NCBI GenBank assembly: GCA_000283635.1
Contig: HE613569.1
Location: forward strand, 1,327,501-1,391,500
DNA from: Streptococcus macedonicus ACA-DC 198
GTDB lineage: Bacteria; Bacillota; Bacilli; Lactobacillales; Streptococcaceae
Direction of reading: 5' to 3'
DNA: 64,000 nucleotides
How positions within the stretch are numbered: the first letter of the stretch is position 1; each line of letters begins with the position of its first letter. Below, piece by piece: positions 33,836-41,574 of the stretch. The translations under genes and the position numbers were made by a program. The notes under the pieces were generated by a model. That model saw only the letters and a program-made list of their open reading frames with translations. It made no database searches and was not told the DNA's origin.

Positions 33836-33876
33836 CATAAAAGGAGCAAGTCAAATAAACTGACTGCTCCTTTTTA
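33836..33876. terminator. Strong bidirectional terminator
   Basis: AAAAGGAGCAAGTCA and TGACTGCTCCTTTT form a long stem (one bulged base) with A and T runs on both sides, between the converging mutagenesis operon and the resolvase-domain gene. Confidence 0.85.
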
Positions 33877-33887
33877 TTTTAAGACAC

Positions 33888-34244
33888 CTATTTAATAGTC
33901 CTATCTATGATGACACTTGCTTCATTGCAGACAAATAACTTTGCACCAAGTGGTTTTAAAATAGTCTCTTCAAAAATAACTACACCAGAGTCAGATCTAG
34001 TCACTCTATTAGCATTTGTCACTAAAAGATAATCGGCATTAGCTTTCTCAATGTCTTTGATTGCTTTAGTCATTTCTGGCCTATCTTGTATAGGCTGAGT
34101 ATCGCCAATCACTTCACAATTAATAGCTAACAATTCTAACTGAAGCTGAGAAGCCCGCTCCACTAATATCTCTTTTTGTTTCTCAATCATATGAGGAACA
34201 TCAACTGAATATCTAACATAGCCTACACACGTTTTCATCCCCAC
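33888..34244 (-). CDS. Stand-alone serine recombinase N-terminal domain
   Basis: A 118-residue protein consisting only of a resolvase/invertase-type catalytic fold. It has CVGYVRYSVDVPHMIEKQKEI (Ser at the nucleophile position in YVRYS), DRPEMTKAIKDIEK and LLVTNANRVTRSDSGVV (the Arg pair region), and ends where the DNA-binding helices would start. A full resolvase is about 180 residues or more, so it cannot bind its site as resolvases do. Such lone domains occur in ICEs and may be regulators or partners of the large recombinase. It could also be a shortened gene, but start and stop signals look normal. Confidence 0.65.
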   Translation of the reverse strand: MGMKTCVGYVRYSVDVPHMIEKQKEILVERASQLQLELLAINCEVIGDTQPIQDRPEMTKAIKDIEKANADYLLVTNANRVTRSDSGVVIFEETILKPLGAKLFVCNEASVIIDRTIK

Positions 34245-34331
34245 ACCTCCTATACTTTGAAACTATTATAACATGTACTGACCATTTTAACAGCTCAATT
34301 ACACAAAATGATTGATTAAACAGTTGAAAAT

Positions 34332-34613
34332 TTATTTCGGTTTCTTCGCCTGCCTAAACTGCTCTATCCGCTTTTCAAGTTGCTCAGTCTTCAGTGTATT
34401 CTTAGCTTCAGTAATGGTCTCATCTAGGATAGGTTCTATTGGCAAAGTTTCAGGAGACATTTTTTCATCTCGGTTAGTTTGACTTGTAGCGTCAAAAACG
34501 ACATCCAATAATTGGTTGACCTTATGTAAATCCGATTCAGACATTCCTGATAACCGATGAATAAGACGCTTAAAACTATCTTGATGTTGTGTTCGTTTTT
34601 TGAATAACTTCAT
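34332..34613 (-). CDS. Small conserved ICE protein, unknown function
   Basis: A 93-residue charged, helical protein (FKRLIHRLSGMSESDLHKVNQL, then an acidic middle and a basic coiled-coil tail LEKRIEQFRQAKKPK). It has no membrane segment and no catalytic motif. It is in a leftward operon with three other small proteins, the primase-like gene and a VirB8-like gene, so a part in transfer or its regulation is likely. I do not recognise the family. Confidence 0.6.
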   Translation of the reverse strand: MKLFKKRTQHQDSFKRLIHRLSGMSESDLHKVNQLLDVVFDATSQTNRDEKMSPETLPIEPILDETITEAKNTLKTEQLEKRIEQFRQAKKPK

Positions 34614-34627
34614 CTTCTCTCCCCATA

Positions 34628-34655
34628 AAAAGCAGCCCGTTTAAGGACTGCTCGT
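34628..34655 (-). terminator. Attenuator-like hairpin between small ICE genes
   Basis: On the minus strand AGCAGTCC with a loop and GGGCTGCT is followed by a T run. It sits between two co-directional genes, so it may lower rather than stop transcription of the downstream gene. Confidence 0.55.
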
Positions 34656-34657
34656 AC

Positions 34658-35053
34658 TTACAAGTCATCAATGGCTACTGAAATGGCTTGTAATTTCTTA
34701 TTTTGCTTATTTTTGTCATCAATCAACTGGTGTAGCTCTTCTATTTTCTTCTGACTTTGACGAATGTCTTCATTATTCTGAGCCATCACATCAGCTAGAT
34801 GTTGCTTGTAGTCACTGGTAATGGTTGAGGAGGGCTTATCTTCTGGTATGGATTGATCTTGAGTTTTTTGCTGTGGAGCCATCTGATTTTTAGACTTTTG
34901 TTGTTCCATTTCAAAGGCTGCCACATAATCAACATCCTCGGCGCCCTCTTGGTTTTCTTTATGAAATAGTGCCGCAATCTTCGCACGTTCTTCTGTGGAA
35001 GATATCGGTGTGTTATCATCTAGCGGTTGGTCAAAGGTCCAATCTTTTGTCAT
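34658..35053 (-). CDS. Acidic coiled-coil ICE protein
   Basis: A 131-residue protein: acidic N-terminus with AALFHKENQEGAEDVDYVAA, a Gln/Lys-rich linker (QQKSKNQMAPQQKTQDQ), then a coiled coil (NNEDIRQSQKKIEELHQLID). Composition and position fit a group of small conserved proteins in ICESa2603-type elements (I recall DUF5945 for a similar one, uncertain). It ends the run before a hairpin. Probably cytoplasmic; function unknown. Confidence 0.6.
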   Translation of the reverse strand: MTKDWTFDQPLDDNTPISSTEERAKIAALFHKENQEGAEDVDYVAAFEMEQQKSKNQMAPQQKTQDQSIPEDKPSSTITSDYKQHLADVMAQNNEDIRQSQKKIEELHQLIDDKNKQNKKLQAISVAIDDL

Positions 35054-35056
35054 GTG

Positions 35057-35284
35057 TTATTCCTCATTTCTAGTGTCTAATGGTTTTAGTTCTTGTTCAT
35101 CTTGGCCAAAGGCTTGCGTCAATGCTTCATCAAAAGTCCAGGGACTATTTTGTTGGCGTTTGATAAAGGCTTGATACATCGCTGTTTGTAATTGACTACG
35201 ATAGGTTTCTAATTTTTCCGTTTCTTTGGCAACTTTTTCCTCTTGCCTAGCTACTCTTTCGGCTAGGCGTTCAATCACACTCAT
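35057..35284 (-). CDS. Small ICE protein with coiled-coil N-terminus
   Basis: A 75-residue protein. The N-terminal half is a strong heptad helix (ERLAERVARQEEKVAKETEKLETY), and the rest contains QNSPWTFDEALTQAFGQDE. The W-T-F-D motif recurs in the next gene (DWTFDQPLDD), suggesting a shared short linear motif between the two. Its stop lies three bases before that gene. Function unknown. Confidence 0.6.
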   Translation of the reverse strand: MSVIERLAERVARQEEKVAKETEKLETYRSQLQTAMYQAFIKRQQNSPWTFDEALTQAFGQDEQELKPLDTRNEE

Positions 35285-35337
35285 AGGGTGTCCTCCTTAT
35301 CACTTTCTAGATTAAGCTAAGAAACTTGATTTTGTTA

Positions 35338-36426
35338 TCACAACTCTAAAGCCGTATTTTTTCTAGGCGGAGGATTGTTTCGGATAACTTGTAACTTGGC
35401 AAATTGTATCACGTCCTTTAGAGAATGATTACTATGATCTTTCACAACATCATTCCAATCTGCTTTAGTTTCCAGTTCCTGTAATGGTGGTAAGTCTGTT
35501 TCAATGGGAAGTCCTTTATCAGATAATTTCTGACAAAAGTCTCGCCCTGCTTCATCATTATCAACAGCCAAGGTTAATAACCCTGTGTGCGTCTGAAAGA
35601 AAGTAGTCGTCTCTTGTATAGCATGAAGGTAATGCGTTAATCGACTTGGTTTGACAGTATCTAAAAACTCAAGTTTGCCTTGTTCTTCAGCTGCTAATCG
35701 TAAAGTCTGATACGCAATCACAGAGAGTTTTAAGCCTTCCATAGAAACCAAACGAACATCTGATAACTGCTTCTGATGGAGTTGATAATAACTCATCATA
35801 TCAATCACCGATTCACAAAAGATAAGGCGTTTCGGTTTTCCAATATCAAAGCTCATCCCTATATAGCCATGAGAGTCTTTCATGATTTTCTTGAGGTAAC
35901 CTCGATCATGTCTCTGATTATCTTTGACAAGCCCTTGAAGACTTGCCCCCTCTAGTTGGCCAAGATGATTGTAACTCTTAAAGACAAGGACTGATTCCTG
36001 AAAGGTCTTTGTCTGGTAATGAGCCTGTGCTAATAGACCTTGTCTGCCAAAAGAATTTATAGTCTCGTCACTTAAACCACGAATGTCATTCAGGTATATC
36101 CGTGCTTGGTCAAATGGTTCTTCTCTTAGATAATAACGAAAGGGTTGGTAAGTCTCTTCTACGATTTTAGCTTGTTCAAAGTCTCCAGTTTCAAGGTAAG
36201 ACAGGGCTTTTTTAAAAGACACTCCCGTCATTAACTGAACAAAATCAATCACATCTCCCTGTACGTCACGTGAAAACCATTTAAAGGTATTGGTGTCCGC
36301 AAAAATCCTAAAGGAATCGTGTTCTGGATGTTCATAGACTTGCCCTGATAGGTGTTTAAATGAATAACCTAGACTTTCTGCCACCTCTAGAATTGCCTTT
36401 TGTTTCACTGCTTCAATTCTTGTCAT
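35338..36426 (-). CDS. Toprim/DUF3991-type primase-like protein
   Basis: A 362-residue protein. The N-terminal region (AILEVAESLGYSFKHLSGQ, then FKWFSRDVQGDVIDFVQLM) is the DUF3991/CHC2-like domain found in ICE and plasmid primases. The Toprim domain follows, with the Glu in LIFCESVIDMMSYYQ and the Asp pair in LLTLAVDNDEAGR. Such proteins likely prime the complementary strand or support element replication after transfer. Zinc-binding cysteines of true CHC2 domains are absent. It is in one operon with the VirB8-like gene. Confidence 0.8.
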   Translation of the reverse strand: MTRIEAVKQKAILEVAESLGYSFKHLSGQVYEHPEHDSFRIFADTNTFKWFSRDVQGDVIDFVQLMTGVSFKKALSYLETGDFEQAKIVEETYQPFRYYLREEPFDQARIYLNDIRGLSDETINSFGRQGLLAQAHYQTKTFQESVLVFKSYNHLGQLEGASLQGLVKDNQRHDRGYLKKIMKDSHGYIGMSFDIGKPKRLIFCESVIDMMSYYQLHQKQLSDVRLVSMEGLKLSVIAYQTLRLAAEEQGKLEFLDTVKPSRLTHYLHAIQETTTFFQTHTGLLTLAVDNDEAGRDFCQKLSDKGLPIETDLPPLQELETKADWNDVVKDHSNHSLKDVIQFAKLQVIRNNPPPRKNTALEL

Positions 36427-36433
36427 CTCATCT

Positions 36434-36464
36434 CCCTATCAAAAAAAGCAGAAGAGTAACTCCT
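36434..36464 (-). terminator. Attenuator-like hairpin after the VirB8-like gene
   Basis: On the minus strand AGCAGGAGTTACTCTTCTGC with a T run forms a hairpin only a few bases after the stop codon. It is similar in build to the hairpin at 34628-34655. Both share the AGCAG stem start, suggesting a repeated control device in this operon. Confidence 0.55.
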
Positions 36465-36465
36465 G

Positions 36466-37116
36466 CTAGTTGGTTTCACTTGTAGTAGTGCCTTGAATCT
36501 TTGGAATACTTGAACTTACTTCATCAGAAGACTCTTTCAAGTCCTCTAGCTTGCCTTTCCAAATGGTTACCTGATTGACAAGGAGTTTATCTGACAATTT
36601 GGCATAAGATAGTTTAAGAGAGGTCGTTTCTGTTTGTGTACTTTTCTGAGCCTTGTCACTGACATCTGACACGTAAACAACCTGATAAGACACTTCCGCA
36701 AAAGCTTCATTTGCTTCTGTATTGACATAGATATTGGCAGACTCAAAGCGATAATCCAACATATAGTCTTTATAGACTTGGTTGATGGAATCTTCTTGAC
36801 GAGCTACTTCTTCCTTAAAGGCAGAATCTGTCATATAGGGTTTAATACGGTTGTTATTCTCGCCCAGCTTTTCCTTAGTATAGTATTGGGTGAGAAATTC
36901 CTTGACTAACTCATCAGAGAGGACACTTGCCTTCTCTTTTTCTTTCTCTTTGGTCAGTAATTTTTGAGCCTCAGATTGGATTTGTTTCTGCGTGTGATTG
37001 GTGACAGACTGAGAACCAATAGTATAACCCATCATCACGATAAAGCTAATCACAGCTAAACCACCGAAACCAATTAGAAGCCTAGCTTTCATTTTATTTA
37101 ACATAGACAGTGCCAT
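36466..37116 (-). CDS. VirB8/TcpC-like conjugation protein
   Basis: A 216-residue protein with one N-terminal transmembrane helix (LLIGFGGLAVISFIVMMGYTIG), a charged coiled-coil stretch, then an extracellular NTF2-like domain (YMTDSAFKEEVARQEDS, YVNTEANEAFAEVSYQVVYV, VNQVTIWKG). Single-pass topology and the outer alpha/beta domain match VirB8-type subunits of Gram-positive type IV secretion systems (TcpC/TraM class). It should anchor and assemble the transfer channel in the membrane. It lies upstream of the primase-like gene; bovicin cluster 2 is inserted just to its right. Confidence 0.7.
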   Translation of the reverse strand: MALSMLNKMKARLLIGFGGLAVISFIVMMGYTIGSQSVTNHTQKQIQSEAQKLLTKEKEKEKASVLSDELVKEFLTQYYTKEKLGENNNRIKPYMTDSAFKEEVARQEDSINQVYKDYMLDYRFESANIYVNTEANEAFAEVSYQVVYVSDVSDKAQKSTQTETTSLKLSYAKLSDKLLVNQVTIWKGKLEDLKESSDEVSSSIPKIQGTTTSETN

Positions 37117-37222
37117 CTCCTTTTTTTAATAAGATAGCCCCATCATAACAAGATTGACTTGGAAAAATTATCACAAAAATGATGCAATCATATCATCTTA
37201 CATCAAATAACAGTAAAATGAA

Positions 37223-37255
37223 AAGACAAACACTCTATTCTTGAGCATTTGTCTT
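37223..37255 (-). terminator. Terminator at the end of lantibiotic cluster 2
   Basis: AAGACAAA (37223-37230) and TTTGTCTT (37248-37255) form an 8-bp stem; the minus strand continues TTTTCATTTT. It lies about 75 bases after the thioredoxin-like gene and isolates cluster 2 from the conjugation operon. Confidence 0.7.
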
Positions 37256-37329
37256 CAATATGAGTAAAAGTTATTAGAAGATAAATTATGTAAAATTATT
37301 AAATCGTTCTTCTAATACCAATAAATCAT

Positions 37330-37815
37330 TTATTTATACAGATAATTCATTAGTTCCTGAGCGGTAGTACCTCCTCCTACCCATCCATTTAGAATTTGTC
37401 CATGCTTGACATAAATAATAGTAGGTGTTCCTGGAATGCCCAATTCGTCAAAAACAAATTGTTGCGCAGTAGAATCAAAGTCTTGTCCACTTGTATCATA
37501 GTATATTAATCCACCATTCAATAATTGATTAAATTCTTTTAGTGTAGGAGAAAATAATCTACAGTAATAGCATGTTGGTCGACCAAAGTAGATAGTAAAA
37601 GATTGTTCACTAGTACTATCGAAAATACTTTTTAAAGTAGCAAAATCTATCTTCCTTAAACCTTCAATATTTGAATTATAATTTTCGATAGATGTCGCTG
37701 ACTCAACACTTGGCTGATTTACGGAATTCACATCAGCATACACATTATTTCCACCTATCGCTAAAGCTACTAAACAGATTAGCGAAAACAAATGAACCTT
37801 AAAAATCTTTTTCAT
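37330..37815 (-). CDS. sdb1: Exported thioredoxin-like thiol-disulfide oxidoreductase (Sdb1-like)
   Basis: A 161-residue protein with a signal peptide (MKKIFKVHLFSLICLVALAI, cleavage near VYA-D). Its thioredoxin fold has the active site FGRPTCYYCRLFSPT (C-Y-Y-C) and the cis-Pro loop GIPGTPTIIYV. It should act outside the membrane. The peptide of this cluster, bovicin HJ50, carries a disulfide besides its thioether rings, and a dedicated oxidoreductase (Sdb1) is known for it. Position at the end of the cluster fits that role. An alternative is a general bacteriocin accessory protein. A small membrane protein gene lies just upstream. Confidence 0.8.
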   Translation of the reverse strand: MKKIFKVHLFSLICLVALAIGGNNVYADVNSVNQPSVESATSIENYNSNIEGLRKIDFATLKSIFDSTSEQSFTIYFGRPTCYYCRLFSPTLKEFNQLLNGGLIYYDTSGQDFDSTAQQFVFDELGIPGTPTIIYVKHGQILNGWVGGGTTAQELMNYLYK

Positions 37816-37826
37816 GGTATACTCCT

Positions 37827-37985
37827 TTACAATTTTTTTCTTGTGATTAAAAATGAAATAAAAAATACAATAGAAAGCAGTCCATCCGCTACCATCAATG
37901 TTTTATCAGCTAAAAATGCCCTTACGGTAATCCCCAAAAATACGATGAACAGCAAGAAACAAATTAGTGGAATATATTTTTTCAT
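37827..37985 (-). CDS. Small membrane protein before sdb1
   Basis: A 52-residue protein with two hydrophobic helices (YIPLICFLLFIVFLGITV and GLLSIVFFISFLIT). ATG at 37985 lies behind GGAGGAATTATCT. It is 11 bases upstream of the oxidoreductase gene and shares its transcript. It may assist immunity or the oxidoreductase; similar small membrane proteins are common in bacteriocin clusters. The clear ribosome binding site supports it. Confidence 0.65.
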   Translation of the reverse strand: MKKYIPLICFLLFIVFLGITVRAFLADKTLMVADGLLSIVFFISFLITRKKL

Positions 37986-38036
37986 CTAGATAATTCCTCC
38001 TTCATCTTTATTCTATGGTAATACAATATTTTTTTC

Positions 38037-38050
38037 ATGAGTAAAAAAGG
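38037..38050 (-). promoter_or_regulatory. 14-bp box shared with the bovA promoter
   Basis: On the minus strand CCTTTTTTACTCAT lies 52 bases before the small membrane protein gene, at the -35 position of a possible -10 TATTAC about 15 bases downstream. The identical 14-mer lies at 47348-47361 upstream of bovA. A BovR binding site is the likely reason. Confidence 0.5.
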
Positions 38051-38053
38051 AAA

Positions 38054-38650
38054 TTATTTAATATAACCCATTTTTCGAGCCTTTATTATAGCTCTGATTG
38101 TTGAATCAACTTCTAGTTTCTCTAAAATATTTTGAATATGATTCGTTAGTGTTCTATCTGAAATAAATAACTTACTAGCTATTTCCTTACGTTTATTACC
38201 TTCACCTAAAAAAACTAAGATTTCCTTTTCTCTATCTGTTAATTCGTCATGAAACTCAACTTCTTTTGAATAATAGTTGTGACCTGAAATCACTGAATCA
38301 ATTACCTCTAAGAGAGTCTCTGCCTCTATGTTTTTATTGACAAAACCTTCTATCCCTAATTGTTCTGCTTTATATTCGTAAACTGGCAAGTCAAAACCTG
38401 TCAACATGATAATCTTTATAATAGAAGATAAATTTAACAGATACTCTGCTATCTCAAACCCATCAGTAGAAAAAGACTTTTCTAAGTGAATATCTAACAA
38501 AACAACATCATAAATCGAAAAATCATCAATTTTTCTCAAATCTGATTCTCTATTTATTACGACTATCTCCAAATCACTCCTAAATTGTTTTAAAGCAAAT
38601 GATAAACTCTGTGAAAATAATGTATGATCATCTATTAATAAAACTTTCAA
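38054..38650 (-). CDS. bovR: BovR: LuxR-type response regulator of cluster 2
   Basis: A 198-residue regulator. The start is TTG at 38650, since GGAG lies nine bases upstream; an in-frame ATG at 38680 would lie deep in bovK. The receiver domain has VLLIDDHTLF, the phosphorylated Asp in VVLLDIHLEKS, Thr in IIMLTGFD and Lys in FVNKNIE. The LuxR/NarL HTH (LTDREKEILVFLGEGNKRKEIASKLFISDRTLTNHIQNIL) is at the C-terminus. In the bovicin HJ50 system the kinase BovK senses the peptide and BovR activates bovA; this pair matches. It overlaps bovK by 23 bases. Confidence 0.88.
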   Translation of the reverse strand: MKVLLIDDHTLFSQSLSFALKQFRSDLEIVVINRESDLRKIDDFSIYDVVLLDIHLEKSFSTDGFEIAEYLLNLSSIIKIIMLTGFDLPVYEYKAEQLGIEGFVNKNIEAETLLEVIDSVISGHNYYSKEVEFHDELTDREKEILVFLGEGNKRKEIASKLFISDRTLTNHIQNILEKLEVDSTIRAIIKARKMGYIK

Positions 38651-40145
38651 TTGCTCTATCTCCTTCAATTTCAAATACAATTAGTATCCCATATCCATGG
38701 GGCATCACTTGATACTGCTTCAAACTTCCACCAACTGCTCGTAATTGTGAGTCTATTGTCTTAATACCATGTCCCTCACCCAAAGTAGTTTGTGAAGTAT
38801 ATATTCCATCATCGGAAACCGAAATTTTACAGATTACTCCTTCAATTACTAGATCTATCTTTAATGAATTAGCTTGAGCGTATTTATAACAATTATTAAC
38901 CAATTCTCTAAGCCAACGATAAACCAAGACATCATACGGAGGAGGAAGTTTTAAATCTGAATCCATACTCAACTTAATTTTTAATGGAAGATTCGGATAA
39001 CGTTTTTTTATTGATTCAATCATTTGAAGATAATTTTCATATAAACTTAGTCCTTTCAATAGTTGTGGACTATATATATTCATTTGGTTTCTCGTAAACA
39101 CGTTCATTCTCTCTAAGTTATCATTAATAATTGGTAATACCTCATTTGAATTTTTTATCCTACTTAGCTGAATCATCGCATTTAAATCTTGTAAAATATC
39201 ATCATGAAGAAAATTTGCGAACTCTTCTTTTAATCTTTCTTCACTAATCAAGGCAGGAAGGCCATTATAGTGATTATCACTTTCTCCATTTAACAGATGG
39301 AGATGGTGAATTAAACTCCCGATATAAGAAAGCGCAAAGGAAATCAACTCCATCCACAATACCTCTTGTAAAGGTCTCTTTATGATATATGCAAAAATAA
39401 TCCAATAGAGTAAAAATAGCAGACAAATTGTTAATAATAGATTACTATTACTAAGCAACAATCGATTGTTATAAAATAAAATTCCAAATAAAACTAGAAT
39501 AAACTCTGCCACAATAACTTGCCAGATACCAGAGAAAAGATCTAGTCCTGGTACAAACAGCATTACCGAACTAAGAAACAATATATTGAATACAAATACA
39601 AACATACAAATCCAGTAGCTCCAGTTTTTACTATGTGAATAAACGGAACTGTTCCACTTTTTATGACCAAAAAAAAGAAGTATCCCAATAACAATAAACA
39701 TATAACATACAAAAAAAGGAGCAACAAAAGATGGAAAAGAAACTGAAACAATACTTGATATTATTCCAAATAATATTGTCCATTTTACAGGAGTTATTTT
39801 TTCGTCTTGCAACAATAATTTAAAAACTAGTAGCAACATTAGATTAAATAACAAAACAGCAATGATATACTGTAGCAAAAGTGGGACTCCTCTGTAGATT
39901 ATTAAGGAAATAGTCTGGATTTGCGCTAACCTTAATGTCCAAAGACAAGTTGCAAGAGACTTTGTCTTTATTGTAATAATTTTTACTAAAATAAATTCAA
40001 TAAACAAAAATAGAAACTCTAACAATAATGGAAGAATTGAACTCTCGTCATTAAAAGTATGATGATATCCTAGCCCGATGATCATTATGACTAATACAAG
40101 CTGATACATTATACTTATTTTTAAACTATTAACCTTCATATTCAC
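38628..40145 (-). CDS. bovK: BovK: sensor histidine kinase of cluster 2
   Basis: A 505-residue membrane kinase with about eight N-terminal helices (residues 10-265) and no large outer domain, so ligand is sensed within or near the membrane. The HisKA_3-type segment has the phosphorylated His in FANFLHDDILQDLNAMI, and the ATPase domain has LRELVNNCYKYAQAN, VSDDGIYTS and GEGHGIKTI. This NarL-class kinase pairs with the LuxR-type regulator encoded next. In the bovicin HJ50 system it is reported to respond to mature bovicin. Its start overlaps the end of the permease gene by 17 bases. Confidence 0.88.
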   Translation of the reverse strand: MNMKVNSLKISIMYQLVLVIMIIGLGYHHTFNDESSILPLLLEFLFLFIEFILVKIITIKTKSLATCLWTLRLAQIQTISLIIYRGVPLLLQYIIAVLLFNLMLLLVFKLLLQDEKITPVKWTILFGIISSIVSVSFPSFVAPFFVCYMFIVIGILLFFGHKKWNSSVYSHSKNWSYWICMFVFVFNILFLSSVMLFVPGLDLFSGIWQVIVAEFILVLFGILFYNNRLLLSNSNLLLTICLLFLLYWIIFAYIIKRPLQEVLWMELISFALSYIGSLIHHLHLLNGESDNHYNGLPALISEERLKEEFANFLHDDILQDLNAMIQLSRIKNSNEVLPIINDNLERMNVFTRNQMNIYSPQLLKGLSLYENYLQMIESIKKRYPNLPLKIKLSMDSDLKLPPPYDVLVYRWLRELVNNCYKYAQANSLKIDLVIEGVICKISVSDDGIYTSQTTLGEGHGIKTIDSQLRAVGGSLKQYQVMPHGYGILIVFEIEGDRAIESFINR

Positions 40146-40845
40146 ATTCCGTTCTTGAGGTATTTAGTATCATTATACCACCAAATGTTACTATGGTTAC
40201 TACAATCAAGATTACGATATGATAGGTATGTAAACGACGAAATGAGAAGACATAATTTAAGTAAGAATAAGGATTCATTAACCAAATATGGTCCCCAAAT
40301 GGGAATGTTCCTAGGATAGCTCCCCCAAGACCAATTAGTATAGGTAGTAAACTATTTTGCTTTGCTAAGTCATATATACAAAAACTGATATTTACCAATG
40401 TCATGATAGATAGAACAACAAGTAATAAATAAGGTATCAGATTATAAAAAGTGAGAAAGATATTTTCGCCTCTCAAACCAATAAACACCAATACTATACC
40501 AAAATAAATTAAAAATAATATCGGAAAGCCGACTACATAGAAAAGCCATCGAAATAGTTTAAATTGTTTTATATCTATTCCTTTCAAAAATAAATTTTGA
40601 AGCCCAAAATTTTCTTTGTCTATATAATGGGATAAAGAAATGACCATAGGAATTAACACTGGGAATATCAGCATTGATAACAGATCTAGACCTGTAGCAT
40701 ATAAAGCTTTTGAAGGAATTTCCTTAGTGATATATCCAGTATAAGATTGGAATAGAACTATTATTGTTGTGAGAAATAGAATAATAGCAAGTCCCATATT
40801 TCGCCGATATTTATACAACTCAAATCTCCAAAACTTCATTTTCAT
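40129..40845 (-). CDS. Immunity ABC permease (LanG-like, cluster 2)
   Basis: A 238-residue membrane protein with six helices, beginning MKMKFWRFELYKYRRNMGL, a basic start typical of LanE/LanG permeases. It follows a second permease gene by six bases and shares its ATPase. Together they should remove bovicin from the producer's membrane. It overlaps bovK at its 3' end, tying immunity to regulation in one transcript. Which of the two permeases corresponds to the published BovE or BovG names I cannot say from sequence. Confidence 0.75.
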   Translation of the reverse strand: MKMKFWRFELYKYRRNMGLAIILFLTTIIVLFQSYTGYITKEIPSKALYATGLDLLSMLIFPVLIPMVISLSHYIDKENFGLQNLFLKGIDIKQFKLFRWLFYVVGFPILFLIYFGIVLVFIGLRGENIFLTFYNLIPYLLLVVLSIMTLVNISFCIYDLAKQNSLLPILIGLGGAILGTFPFGDHIWLMNPYSYLNYVFSFRRLHTYHIVILIVVTIVTFGGIMILNTSRTECEYEG

Positions 40846-40851
40846 CCTCCC

Positions 40852-41574
40852 TTATAACCTAAAATACTTACTAACACCAATAACTGTAAAACCACTTACT
40901 AAAACAGTCCACATAGAGAGTAAGATAAAGTGAACCATTGAAAATGCCATACTATTCACAATATAGGAGATACTAATGAGAGGAATAAAATTGACAAATA
41001 AGAAATTATTTCCTAAAAAAATTGGCAGAATTACTAATAACAATGAAAAAGTTATAGCCGTCATACTATTTGAAATCAAAAAATGGGCAGATAATTGAAT
41101 CACATAAAATAACAGATTACAAGATAGGTTGGCCACTAAGATTAACATAAAAAATGACCATTCAATAGTATCACCAAAGTAAGTTTTAACAAGAAACGTA
41201 AAACAGGTAAGGGATAAAATTTGATAAAAAATATAAATAATAATACCTACTATAAATTTTGATAGGACTACTTGAAATTTATTTTTTATCCCCAAAATCA
41301 ATAATTCCCAAGTATTATTGAGATATTCTTTAGAAATAAAATAATACCCAACTATCGCTCCCACAAATATAGTAAAAAGATACGAAAATCCTGCAAAACT
41401 TAGTAAACTTTTTCTAAATTCTGTAGTTTTTAAATCTCCAAATCCAGTAAGATTAAAGGAGTTTATAATAATCATCATCAAGATAATTTGTATCGCTAGT
41501 AGCACTGCAAGTGATAAATATATTTGTGTGCCATTTCCATTCTTTTTAAATTCTGATTTAATAAGAGATAGCAT
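40852..41574 (-). CDS. Immunity ABC permease (LanE-like, cluster 2)
   Basis: A 240-residue membrane protein, six helices, starting MLSLIKSEFKKNGNGTQIYL. The segment YYFISKEYLNNTWELLILGIKNKFQVVLSKF is a cytoplasmic loop typical of ABC-2-type bacteriocin immunity permeases. It overlaps the ATPase gene by 17 bases, so stoichiometry is set by coupled translation. It works with the next permease and the ATPase against bovicin. Confidence 0.75.
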   Translation of the reverse strand: MLSLIKSEFKKNGNGTQIYLSLAVLLAIQIILMMIIINSFNLTGFGDLKTTEFRKSLLSFAGFSYLFTIFVGAIVGYYFISKEYLNNTWELLILGIKNKFQVVLSKFIVGIIIYIFYQILSLTCFTFLVKTYFGDTIEWSFFMLILVANLSCNLLFYVIQLSAHFLISNSMTAITFSLLLVILPIFLGNNFLFVNFIPLISISYIVNSMAFSMVHFILLSMWTVLVSGFTVIGVSKYFRL

